A DNA stretch of 64,000 nucleotides, taken from Hymenobacter crusticola. GTDB taxonomy: Bacteria; Bacteroidota; Bacteroidia; Cytophagales; Hymenobacteraceae. Positions within the stretch are counted from its first letter, which is position 1. Each line of letters opens with the position of its first letter. Below the pieces are notes generated by a model. That model saw only the letters and a program-made list of their open reading frames with translations. It did no database searches and was not told the origin of the DNA. The DNA is taken from positions 620,001 to 684,000 of the forward strand of contig NZ_MTSE01000003.1 in assembly GCF_002154225.1 (NCBI RefSeq), given 5' to 3'. Positions 56,711 to 64,000 of the stretch are shown piece by piece. The position numbers were made by a program, and so were the translations under genes.

Positions 56711-57472
56711 TTAGTTAACCACCGTCGTATCAATCAGCCGGATAGTGCGGGCGGTATCCTCGTACTCCGTCCGGCGAATTAGGCTTAATACTAGTTGCGG
56801 ACCTAGCCCAGGATTGATGATTTTGCGAGCTAAGTTATACACCATTGTATCCATTGTAGCAATGTGCGCGCGTTGCTGCTGATGGTTCATATTGGCCAGC
56901 AACGTGGCATTGGCCCAAGCGGTTTTGCGGGCCACCCCGATGCTGAAGTTGAGCACGCTGGCTTGTTGGGTAGCCGCCACGCGAGTAAGCCAGCGCATAG
57001 GCAGCCATACTTCCTCCAAGCACTTCTGAATATCGTCCATCAAGGAGGTAATCACGTCGTTGATGCGGTCGAAATCGTTCTTCAGCGCCTTGATTTGCGA
57101 GCCCGGCGCGACAACTGCGGCGGCAATAGCTAGGTCTAGGTTGATATGCGTGTTGATGCCGAGCACCAGTTGCTGAATGACGGTAAGTGACTGATTAAGG
57201 CAGCCGTCAAATGCGTATTTCCACGAGGCGCTGCACGCGGCTTTCTGACCGTACGCCTGCCAGGCCTCTAGGTAGCGCCGGGCAAACACGATGTCCAGCT
57301 GTTCCATGCGGGCACCGTCTTCAAATGCCCCAGCCCTAATACCTTCCGCTACGGCCATCGTCATGCGCTTATACAAAGCGGCAAAGTACCCCGCTCGGTT
57401 CTGCGTCTGCTCGCAGGTTTGCACAATGGTGTCGATGGCCGTTACGACGTCGGAGATGCGGTGCAGTTCCAT
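56711..57472 (-). CDS. DUF5995 family protein
   Basis: A 253-residue helical protein of the DUF5995 family, with unknown function. Family traits seen are NRAGYFAALYKRMTMAVAEGIRAG, then MEQLDIVFARRYLEAWQAY, SASWKYAF and the segment VIQQLVLGINTHINLDLAIAAA (the H-I-N-L-D-L motif). Most of the remainder is amphipathic helix, with no signal peptide. The start at 57472 matches the family N-terminus. It is a single gene, followed by a gap of 96 bp to the TonB_C gene. Confidence 0.78.
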   Translation of the reverse strand: MELHRISDVVTAIDTIVQTCEQTQNRAGYFAALYKRMTMAVAEGIRAGAFEDGARMEQLDIVFARRYLEAWQAYGQKAACSASWKYAFDGCLNQSLTVIQQLVLGINTHINLDLAIAAAVVAPGSQIKALKNDFDRINDVITSLMDDIQKCLEEVWLPMRWLTRVAATQQASVLNFSIGVARKTAWANATLLANMNHQQQRAHIATMDTMVYNLARKIINPGLGPQLVLSLIRRTEYEDTARTIRLIDTTVVN

Positions 57473-57568
57473 AAGTGCCTGGCTTTACTGGAAAAGGTAG
57501 GCTTTTTTTTGAAAAGAGAGGTTAGCCTAGCTTCACGCATTCAATAGGCTGGCTCTCATATCATAAAC

Positions 57569-58321
57569 CTATCTGATGGAGAAAGTTACGGGCACGACAA
57601 AATGCACCTCCACTGGCTCTCCATCTTGCGTACCTGGAGTTAAAGTTTTCGGCAACCTCTCCACCGCTTGCACGGCAGCTTTTCGCAACGAGGCTGGCAT
57701 GTTGCTTTTGGTATTCACATCGCGAACGTGTCCTGTTTTGTCTACCGTAAAACCTACCAATACCTTCCCTTGCGTAGCACCCCGTAAAGCGCCTGCTGGG
57801 TACCGAGTATTTTCGGAAATATCGCGCAATAACGCATTAACGCCTCCTGGATAAGTAGGCATTTGCGAGAATTCGAAGAATTTGGCTGACTCTCCATTTT
57901 CTTTAAAGCATTCTTCTACCGTGCGGTTTCCTCGCTTGTCGTACTCCTCTCGCCGCTTCAACTTGCCACCTACGTGGTACACAACTCGTTGGCGCAAAGA
58001 ATCATTACTGTATTGTTCCCGATACCATACAGCCCCATTTTCCCGAAAATGTACTGCTGTACCGTGTTCAATGTGCTTGCGAATGTGGGCGAACTGTGTG
58101 GAGTCGGTGAGACGCCCGCTGGGGGCGGCATAATTCCGTACTACGCCACCTACGCTGTCCCGATACACTAGCTGCGACCAGCGAGCGGCCTGCTGGCGCG
58201 ATAATACTTCGTCGCCTTTCTTATCATAGTAAACCACCCTAGACTGGGGTATTACTTGTGCCTTGCAGAACAGAGGCATGCACATTCCAAAACCCAACAG
58301 TAACCTCTCAAAGTTATTCAT
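57569..58321 (-). CDS. Exported protein with a TonB C-terminal domain
   Basis: A 250-residue exported protein. The signal peptide ends at FCKAQ (about residue 22). Residues 25-145 contain strand-rich repeats of the MORN-like type seen in Bacteroidota antitoxin-like proteins (RENGAVWYREQYSNDSLRQRVVY, GGKLKRREEYDKRGNRT). Residues about 155-250 are a TonB_C domain (MPTYPGGVNALLRDISENTRYPAGALRGATQGKVLVGFTVDKTGHV in outline). It has no N-terminal transmembrane anchor followed by a proline-rich spacer, so it cannot act like classical TonB. Periplasmic adaptor or secreted roles are possible. Confidence 0.85.
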   Translation of the reverse strand: MNNFERLLLGFGMCMPLFCKAQVIPQSRVVYYDKKGDEVLSRQQAARWSQLVYRDSVGGVVRNYAAPSGRLTDSTQFAHIRKHIEHGTAVHFRENGAVWYREQYSNDSLRQRVVYHVGGKLKRREEYDKRGNRTVEECFKENGESAKFFEFSQMPTYPGGVNALLRDISENTRYPAGALRGATQGKVLVGFTVDKTGHVRDVNTKSNMPASLRKAAVQAVERLPKTLTPGTQDGEPVEVHFVVPVTFSIR

Positions 58322-58383
58322 AGAATAATCTAGTATTAGAGAAGCAATATCTATCTCGTGAAGGAGCTATCCAAAGGTTTGAA

Positions 58384-58445
58384 AAAGTAGAAGGCTAGCT
58401 TCTTCACCTAACGCTTGCTAGATGAAGGAACTAGCCTTCTACTTT
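58384..58445 (-). terminator. Terminator of alaS
   Basis: A perfect 15-bp outer stem (58384-58398 with 58431-58445) and a looser inner stem. On the minus strand it is followed by a run of T. It lies 14 bp past the alaS stop. Confidence 0.82.
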
Positions 58446-58459
58446 GATCTTATTTTAAT

Positions 58460-61150
58460 TTATGCAAGGCTCTTGCTCACTGATTCTTCCGCCTTGGCAA
58501 TAGCAGCATCCAGGCCAGCCGCGTTCTTACCGCCAGCAGTAGCAAAGAACGGCTGACCACCGCCCCCACCCTGAATTTCCTTCGCCAGCTCGCGCACTAG
58601 CGTCGAAGCGTTGAGCTTACCAGCTTTGGCAACTTCGTCGTCCAGCATCACAGCCAGTTGCGGCTTGCCGTCAATTTCAGCGCCGAGTACGGCCACGAGG
58701 CTAGGTACCGCTTGACGCAGATCGTAGGCTAGCTTCTTGAGCAAGTCGGCCGACGACACGTTCACCTTGGCCGCCAAGAACTTAACGCCGTGCACGTCTT
58801 TCGCCTGGGCAGCTAGCTGCTCCTTCTGCGCCGTTACGTTTTGCAGTTCAAATTGCTCTAGCTGCTTGCGCAACGTGGTGTTTTCCTCGCTCAGCTTCTG
58901 GATGCTCGTCAGCAAATGCTGTGGGTTGCCGAGGGCTTCGCGCACGGCCGTGAGTTGGTCGAGCTGCGCTTGCACGAAGTTCTCCGCAGCCTCCGCCGTC
59001 ACGGCTTCGATGCGGCGCACGCCGGCACCCACGGCACTTTCCGCCGTTATTTTGAAGAAGCCAATGTCACCGGTAGTGCGCACGTGGGTACCACCGCAGA
59101 GCTCCACCGAGAAGTTAGGATCGAAGGTGATAACGCGCACGAACTCGCCGTACTTCTCGCCGAACAACGCCGTAGCACCTAGGTTTTTGGCTTCGTCGAT
59201 CGGTACGTTGCGGCGCTCGTCGAGCGGGATTTGCTGCCGGATGCGCTGGTTCACGAGCGTTTCCACTTGGCGCAACTGGTCGTCGGTTACTTTGGTGAAG
59301 TGCGAGAAGTCGAAGCGCAGGAGCTTGTCGTTCACCAACGAGCCTTTCTGGGCCACGTGGCTGCCTACCACTTCGCGCAGCGCGGCTTGCAGCAAGTGCG
59401 TGGCCGTATGGTTCTTGCGAATCAACTCGCGGCGGGCGTGGTCGATACGGGCGAAGAACTCGCCACCTAGGTCCTCAGCATCGGGCAGGTCGAGAACGGT
59501 GTGCACGATAAGGTTGTTTTCCTTCTTCGTGTCAATCACGCGCACTTTCGACAGGCCCGACTCGATGTAGCCCGTGTCGCCAATCTGTCCGCCCGACTCA
59601 GCGTAGAACGGCGTTTGGTCGAGCACCACTTGGTACTCGGTTTTGCCTTTCTGCGTCAGTTTGCGGTAGCGCAGGATGCGGGCCGGCGCTTCTTCGAGGT
59701 CGTAGCCGACGAAAGTTGGCTGCTCGTCGTCGGCGTTCACGATGGTCCAGTCGCTCTGCTCGGCCTCTTGGGCGTTGCGCGACCTAGCTTTCTGCGCTTC
59801 TAGCTCTTTCTTAAAACCTTCTTCGTCTACTGTCAAGCCCTTTTCGCGGGCAATAAGGGCCGTAAGGTCAAGTGGGAAGCCGAAAGTGTCGGAAAGTTCG
59901 AAAGCGGCCTTACCGTCGATGGTATTATCTTGGCTTTTAAAGGTTTCCTCGAGCGCATCAATGCGGCGCAGGCCCGTTTCTAGGGTTTTCAGGAAGGCAA
60001 TTTCCTCTTCCTCAATCACGCGCTGCACAAACTGCTGCTGTTGCTTTAACTCGGGGAAAATACCGGCCATCTGGTCGGCCAGCACCGGCACAATCTTGTA
60101 GAGGAAAGGCTGCTTCTGCGCGAGCGACGAAAACGCGTAGCGCACGGCGCGGCGCAGGATGCGACGAATTACGTAGCCAGCCTTCACGTTGCTCGGCAGC
60201 TGCCCATCCGAGATGGTAAAGCTGATGGCCCGGATATGGTCGGCAATAACGCGGATGGCAATATCGGTGCGTTCGTCCTCGGTGGCAGGTTGGTCGTTCA
60301 CCGTGGCGGGCGACGTGCCGTGGTATTCCACGCCGGCTTCCTGGGCAATGAACTGAATGAGCGGCTGAAAAACGTCGGTGTCGTAGTTCGACTTCACGCC
60401 CGACACGGCCATCATCAAACGCTCGAAGCCCATGCCGGTATCGACGTGTTGCTGAGGCAGTTTTATGAGCGACTTATCAGCTAGGCGCTGAAACTCCATG
60501 AACACGTTGTTCCAGATTTCCACCACTTGCGGGTGGTCGGCGTTGATCAGCTCGCGGCCAGGCTTCTGGGCTACTTCTTCCTCGCTGCGCAGGTCGATAT
60601 GGATTTCGGTGCACGGACCACAGGGACCGGTGTCGCCCATCTCCCAGAAGTTGTCCTTCTTGTTGCCGGGCAGAATCCGGTCGTCGGTGGTGTACTGGCG
60701 CCACAGGTCTTGCGTTTCCGTGTCAGCCGTAAGGTTATCGCCTTGGTCGCCTTCGAAGTAGGTTACGTAGAGGCGGTCTTTGGGCAGCTTGTACACTTCG
60801 GTCAGCAGCTCCCAGGCCCAGGCAATAGCTTCCTTCTTGAAGTAATCACCAAAGGACCAGTTACCTAGCATCTCGAACAAGGTATGGTGGTAGGTGTCGT
60901 AGCCTACCTCTTCCAAGTCGTTGTGCTTGCCCGACACGCGCAGACACTTTTGCGTGTCAACGAGACGCTTGTACGGCGCAGGCTTGTTGCCCAGGAAATA
61001 GTCTTTGAACGGGGCCATGCCGCTGTTGATGAACAGCAGCGTGGGGTCGTCTTTTACCACTAGCGGCGCCGAGGGCACGATATGGTGGCCTTTCGAAGCG
61101 AAGAAATCGAGGAATTGCTGGCGAATGTGAGCGGCAGTCGGTCGGGACAT
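58460..61150 (-). CDS. alaS: Alanyl-tRNA synthetase
   Basis: An 896-residue class II synthetase. The catalytic core begins IRQQFLDFFASKGHHIVPSAPLV and has the class motifs LLFINSGMAPFKDYFLG and the signature EMLGNWSFGDYFKKEAI, with GDTGPCGPCTEIHIDL. The editing domain has the zinc-binding HTATHLLQAALREVVGSHVAQKGSLV and CGGTHVRTTGDIG. A glycine-rich C-terminal domain (EIQGGGGGQPFFATAGG) ends the protein. All expected parts are present. It has its own promoter candidate and terminator. Confidence 0.98.
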   Translation of the reverse strand: MSRPTAAHIRQQFLDFFASKGHHIVPSAPLVVKDDPTLLFINSGMAPFKDYFLGNKPAPYKRLVDTQKCLRVSGKHNDLEEVGYDTYHHTLFEMLGNWSFGDYFKKEAIAWAWELLTEVYKLPKDRLYVTYFEGDQGDNLTADTETQDLWRQYTTDDRILPGNKKDNFWEMGDTGPCGPCTEIHIDLRSEEEVAQKPGRELINADHPQVVEIWNNVFMEFQRLADKSLIKLPQQHVDTGMGFERLMMAVSGVKSNYDTDVFQPLIQFIAQEAGVEYHGTSPATVNDQPATEDERTDIAIRVIADHIRAISFTISDGQLPSNVKAGYVIRRILRRAVRYAFSSLAQKQPFLYKIVPVLADQMAGIFPELKQQQQFVQRVIEEEEIAFLKTLETGLRRIDALEETFKSQDNTIDGKAAFELSDTFGFPLDLTALIAREKGLTVDEEGFKKELEAQKARSRNAQEAEQSDWTIVNADDEQPTFVGYDLEEAPARILRYRKLTQKGKTEYQVVLDQTPFYAESGGQIGDTGYIESGLSKVRVIDTKKENNLIVHTVLDLPDAEDLGGEFFARIDHARRELIRKNHTATHLLQAALREVVGSHVAQKGSLVNDKLLRFDFSHFTKVTDDQLRQVETLVNQRIRQQIPLDERRNVPIDEAKNLGATALFGEKYGEFVRVITFDPNFSVELCGGTHVRTTGDIGFFKITAESAVGAGVRRIEAVTAEAAENFVQAQLDQLTAVREALGNPQHLLTSIQKLSEENTTLRKQLEQFELQNVTAQKEQLAAQAKDVHGVKFLAAKVNVSSADLLKKLAYDLRQAVPSLVAVLGAEIDGKPQLAVMLDDEVAKAGKLNASTLVRELAKEIQGGGGGQPFFATAGGKNAAGLDAAIAKAEESVSKSLA

Positions 61151-61251
61151 GAGGAAGGGGGAAGAACGCAGCGTCGGATTGGCACCGACGGCAATTTTGG
61201 CTACTTTGCGACTTTAGGAACCCAAATAAACAGGCTGTAAAGGCATATCTG

Positions 61252-61259
61252 CAAAGGTA
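61252..61259 (-). promoter_or_regulatory. Bacteroidota -7 element of alaS
   Basis: On the minus strand the bases read TACCTTTG, an exact TAnnTTTG match about 100 bp upstream of the start at 61150. Confidence 0.45.
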
Positions 61260-61325
61260 GCCACTTCGTTCCGAAGTCGGAGCGGAGTTATGCCCCGGTT
61301 GCCTAGCTAACTTTCGCCCTTGTTC

Positions 61326-62420
61326 ATGAAATCTTTTTTTTCCCAGCGCCGCGTTGCCATTCTTGCCCGCTGGAGGCCGCAGCTGCTCCTTAGTATGCTG
61401 TTGGTGCTGCTCGGCTTCACCTTGCATGCCGCGAGGCAACCGCTTCATTATAAGCAAATAACACCTGTGCCTAAGCCTAAAAAGAAGATCGGCAAAATGC
61501 TGGGCGCGGATATTTCCTTTCTGCCGCAACTAGAAGCACGGGGCATAACTTTCTCGGACAAGGGCAAGCCCAAAGATGCCATTGAAATTCTCAAAGATCA
61601 TGGCTTCAATTACATTCGACTGCGAATCTTCAACAATCCGGCGGCCGATAGTGGCTACTCGCCCCAGAAAGGCTTTTGCGACCTAGCCCACACCCAGCAG
61701 ATGGCTAAGCGCATCAAGAAAGCGGGCCTGAAGTTCCTGCTCGACTTCCACTATAGCGACACCTGGGCCGATCCGCAGAAGCAGTTCAAGCCCGAGGCGT
61801 GGAAAGACCTGCACGGCGCCCAGCTCACCCAAGCCGTGCACGACTACACCCGCGACGTGCTGCTCTCGCTGAAGGCCCAGGGCACCTCGCCCGACATGGT
61901 GCAAGTGGGCAACGAAATCAACCACGGCCTGCTCTGGCCCGACGGCGACATTCACAGCGCCGACAGTGTGGCCCGCCTCGATAACCTAGCTGAGCTGCTG
62001 AAGGCGGGCGTGGCCGCCGTGCGCGAAACCACCCCCACCAGCTTGGTAATGATGCACATTGCCCTCGGTGGCCAGAACGAGCAATCGGTGTACTGGCTGG
62101 GTAACATGCAAAAGCGCGGCGTGCAGTTCGACGTTATCGGGGAATCGTACTACCCGCAGTGGCACCGCACTATCCCCGACTTGCAGCGCAACCTCACCGA
62201 CCTAGCCGAGCGCTACCCGCAAGATGTGGTGGTAGTCGAATACTCGGAGCGCAAACGCGAGGTGAATGAGGTGGCCTTCAACCTGCCTAACAACAAAGGA
62301 TTAGGTACTTTCATTTGGGAGCCGCTGAATACCTGGGAGCAGATTTTTGATAAGCAAGGCAAGTCCAACGACCTCCTGATGATTTATGACGAGGTCAGTA
62401 AGAAGTTCAAGATCAAGTAG
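61326..62420 (+). CDS. GH53 arabinogalactan endo-beta-1,4-galactanase
   Basis: A 364-residue exported glycoside hydrolase that cleaves beta-1,4-galactan side chains of pectin. A signal anchor (about 18-38) precedes the TIM barrel, which starts MLGADISFLPQLEARG and contains FNYIRLRIFNNPAADSGY and FLLDFHYSDTWADPQKQ. The acid/base glutamate is in QVGNEINHGLLWP and the nucleophile in VVVEYSERKREVN; both are at the expected strand ends. The late segment GTFIWEPLNTWEQIFDKQGK fits the family. A TTG two codons upstream (61320) is possible. No SusC/SusD genes are adjacent, so it is not part of a polysaccharide locus here. Confidence 0.93.
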   Translation: MKSFFSQRRVAILARWRPQLLLSMLLVLLGFTLHAARQPLHYKQITPVPKPKKKIGKMLGADISFLPQLEARGITFSDKGKPKDAIEILKDHGFNYIRLRIFNNPAADSGYSPQKGFCDLAHTQQMAKRIKKAGLKFLLDFHYSDTWADPQKQFKPEAWKDLHGAQLTQAVHDYTRDVLLSLKAQGTSPDMVQVGNEINHGLLWPDGDIHSADSVARLDNLAELLKAGVAAVRETTPTSLVMMHIALGGQNEQSVYWLGNMQKRGVQFDVIGESYYPQWHRTIPDLQRNLTDLAERYPQDVVVVEYSERKREVNEVAFNLPNNKGLGTFIWEPLNTWEQIFDKQGKSNDLLMIYDEVSKKFKIK

Positions 62421-62494
62421 TCTCGTTCGGGTAGTGGTTCGCAGTGCGGGCTTAGTCTAGCATTCGCCTTGCAAGCAGGCCCGTGTTTTGAGTT

Positions 62495-62502
62495 TAACTT
62501 TG
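62495..62502 (+). promoter_or_regulatory. Bacteroidota -7 element of the merR gene
   Basis: TAACTTTG matches TAnnTTTG, 37 bp before the start of the MerR gene. A TTG lies 23 bp upstream, slightly beyond the usual spacing. Confidence 0.5.
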
Positions 62503-62539
62503 CGAGGAGCCTTTCTCCTCCTCTACGCCTCTTCTCTCC

Positions 62540-62902
62540 ATGCCCTACAAAGAGCACGAAATTGAAAAGCAGTACTTCACCATCGGCGAGGTAGCAGCGC
62601 AGTTCAACGTGGCACCGTCGCTGATTCGCTTCTGGGAGACGGAGTTTGATGAGCTACGCCCCCGCAAAAGCAAGAAGGGCAACCGCCTCTACACCCCGCA
62701 GGACATCGACACGTTCCGCACCATCTACCACTTGGTGAAGGAGCGCGGCTACACCATCCCCGGCGCCCGCGACATGCTCAAGCAGAAAGGCCCGCAGCTC
62801 AAGGAGAAGATTGACGTGATTCAGAGCCTGGAACGGATGCGCGGCTTCTTGGTGAGCTTGAAGAAAGAAATTGACGAGCGCAGCAAGGAGCAGCAAAGCT
62901 AG
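62540..62902 (+). CDS. MerR-family transcriptional regulator
   Basis: A 120-residue regulator with an N-terminal MerR winged helix: KQYFTIGEVAAQFNVAPSLIRFWETEFDELRPRKSKKGNRLYTPQDIDTFRTIYHLVKERGYT in outline, where S-L-I-R-F-W-E is the recognition helix and R-x-Y-T-x-x-D begins the wing. A C-terminal coiled coil (about 80-116) should mediate dimers. There is no cysteine-rich metal or effector domain, so the signal is unknown. Such short MerR proteins are widespread in Bacteroidota. Confidence 0.9.
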   Translation: MPYKEHEIEKQYFTIGEVAAQFNVAPSLIRFWETEFDELRPRKSKKGNRLYTPQDIDTFRTIYHLVKERGYTIPGARDMLKQKGPQLKEKIDVIQSLERMRGFLVSLKKEIDERSKEQQS

Positions 62903-62975
62903 GTTGCCTACCGGAGAGGCTCCACTGAATCCTTTGCCCCTTCTTGCTACTCACCGTCAACCACACACTGCTGGG

Positions 62976-63317
62976 ATGAGGATAAACTATAACAACAGAG
63001 TATTTCGAGCAATCAGCAATACTGAAAACGGAGAAACGTCAGCTGATACCGTCTTTCAGTACAAACAAGCCGGTAATATCCTGACCTCTGAGTACTCAGG
63101 CGGAAAAATAGTACAGGGGCATTTGATCGGCCTAGTAGACGAAGCCGGAAATATTACGATGGCTTATCACCAGATAAATGTCAGCGGTGATTTGATGACA
63201 GGCACCTGCAACTCACGGCCTGAAGTATTGCCAAACGGCAAAATAAGGCTTCATGAAAACTGGCAGTGGACTTCGGGAGACCAATCACAAGGACAGTCGA
63301 TAATTGAAGAAGACTAA
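62976..63317 (+). CDS. Small conserved hypothetical protein
   Basis: A 113-residue cytoplasmic protein (MRINYNNRVFRAISNTENGET...). It is built of alternating beta strands with glycine turns (TSEYSGGKIVQGHLIGLVDEAGNI) and ends in WQWTSGDQSQGQSIIEE. Similar short proteins are widespread and have been annotated as n-acetylglutamate synthase, but no GNAT motif is present, so I do not accept that name. The start at 62976 is preferred; a frame further up overlaps the merR gene. It is more AT-rich than its neighbours. Confidence 0.72.
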   Translation: MRINYNNRVFRAISNTENGETSADTVFQYKQAGNILTSEYSGGKIVQGHLIGLVDEAGNITMAYHQINVSGDLMTGTCNSRPEVLPNGKIRLHENWQWTSGDQSQGQSIIEED

Positions 63318-63444
63318 CAAGTAATGCGGGCTGCTTTCATCGGCTCGAACCTGCGCCATTATTTGCATGGGGTAATTAAGTACACTCTACCCTTCTTATT
63401 CTATCCTTAAAAGAAGCATCGAATTCTCTGCGCTTCGTTCTACA

Positions 63445-64000
63445 ATGTCTATTTCTACCCTCAACGATACGTTACTCTACGAAGTCGCCCTCACCTTATT
63501 TCCCGGTATCGGACCGCAGCTCACGCGGCAACTCATGAGCTACGGCGGCTCGGCCAAGAACGTGCTGCACCTACCGCCGGGCAAGCTGCGCAAGATCCCA
63601 GGCGTGGGGCCAACTACGGTTGCGAATCTCACGGGAGCCGAGCGCACTAATGCTTTGCGCAGAGCCGAAGACACGCTAAGGAAAGCGGAGAAAGACGGCG
63701 TGCAACTGCTCTTTTACACGAGCAAAGCGTACCCGAGTCGCCTCAAGCAAATTCCGGATGCACCTGCCTTACTCTATTACCAAGGCACTAGCGACCTGAA
63801 CTATCCGAAGACCGTAGCGCTCGTGGGCACGCGCCAAGCCACGGACTACGGCCGCGAGCAAACCGAGCGCATTGTGAAAGGACTGGTGCCGCACCAGCCA
63901 CTCGTAATCAGTGGCCTAGCGTACGGCATCGACATTGCGGCGCACCGAGCTGCCTTGCAGGAAGGGCTAGCTACGATCGGCGTTATGGCTACTGGGCTGG
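63445..64000 (+). CDS. dprA: DNA processing protein DprA, 5' part
   Basis: The first 185 codons of DprA, cut by the window end. DprA loads RecA onto incoming single-stranded DNA during natural transformation. The N-terminal part has a helix-hairpin-helix-like region (LRKIPGVGPTTVANL). The Rossmann-like core follows: KTVALVGTRQATDYGREQTERIVKGL, with the G-T-R nucleotide motif, and PLVISGLAYGIDIAAHRAAL, the S-G-x-A-x-G-I-D signature. The ATG at 63445 gives a normal N-terminus (MSISTLNDTLLYEVAL). Nothing else recognisable lies between 63318 and 63444. Confidence 0.92.
   Translation, partial: MSISTLNDTLLYEVALTLFPGIGPQLTRQLMSYGGSAKNVLHLPPGKLRKIPGVGPTTVANLTGAERTNALRRAEDTLRKAEKDGVQLLFYTSKAYPSRLKQIPDAPALLYYQGTSDLNYPKTVALVGTRQATDYGREQTERIVKGLVPHQPLVISGLAYGIDIAAHRAALQEGLATIGVMATGL

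Noticed and set aside
58737..59570. Plus-strand frame of 277 codons opposite alaS
   Set aside because: It lies entirely within the well-supported alaS gene on the other strand and has a C/S/R-rich composition typical of antisense frames.
62871..62975. Upstream extension of the small protein at 62976
   Set aside because: It overlaps the merR gene in another frame and the extra residues are unlike the conserved start MRINYNN.

Overview
The window looks like a chromosomal segment of a Bacteroidota bacterium, most likely a Hymenobacter-like member of the Cytophagales. This rests on a GC-rich sequence of roughly mid-50s percent, C-terminal type IX secretion sorting domains on two large secreted proteins, DUF4369-TlpA lipoproteins, DUF2911 and TonB_C proteins, a TamL-type outer-membrane lipoprotein, and several exact Bacteroidota -7 promoter elements (TAnnTTTG). 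No rRNA, tRNA, CRISPR array, transposase or phage gene was seen. It is mostly core and housekeeping chromosome with a few accessory patches.

Layout. 1-9.7 kb: MFS and EamA transporters, gpsA, a lipoprotein, an operon of serine dehydratase beta, TolC and an HlyD-type adaptor, tryptophan 2,3-dioxygenase and a GNAT enzyme. 10-14.8 kb: a giant secreted protein with 21 FG-GAP repeats. 15-18.7 kb: DUF2911 protein, an old yellow enzyme and an AT-rich acyltransferase gene. 18.7-24.1 kb: lipoprotein, FAD oxidoreductase, CoA-binding protein, then an ECF sigma factor, a membrane anti-sigma candidate and an outer-membrane barrel protein. 24.3-28.2 kb: a three-subunit Tat-exported molybdenum aldehyde oxidoreductase. 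28.7-34.7 kb: a lectin/thrombospondin-3 T9SS protein, an rRNA methyltransferase, a FabH-like synthase, an exported superoxide dismutase and a nitroreductase. 34.9-40 kb: a complete glycerol regulon (glpF, glpK, glpD and divergent DeoR regulator). 40-46.9 kb: TamL-like protein, fused E1 alpha/beta 2-oxoacid dehydrogenase, hemF and PAP2 phosphatase. 47-52.2 kb: riboflavin synthase, sugar transferase, pcm, thioesterase and a protein that may be a clamp-loader psi-like subunit. 52.4-64 kb: two TlpA paralogues, gatB, DUF5995, TonB_C protein, alaS, GH53 galactanase, MerR regulator, a small conserved protein and the 5' part of dprA.

The clearest functional unit is the glycerol block: GlpF imports glycerol, GlpK phosphorylates it, GlpD oxidises glycerol-3-phosphate, and heptamer clusters GTTTCGY lie in the shared glpD/regulator promoter. 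The sigma, anti-sigma and barrel genes form a second unit. TolC and the HlyD adaptor lack an adjacent pump.

The most unusual feature is non-coding. Many gene junctions carry long inverted repeats. At convergent junctions these are near-perfect palindromes of 15-30 bp per arm that probably act as two-way terminators. Others, built from short word-like repeats, sit just 5' of start codons inside operons; two share a loop sequence, and a similar imperfect palindrome seems to have been absorbed in frame inside the E1 dehydrogenase gene. A 12-bp palindrome ATGTATRTACAT occurs twice in each of two promoter regions 5.4 kb apart and may define a small regulon. All inverted repeats, motif counts and promoter matches were found by eye.
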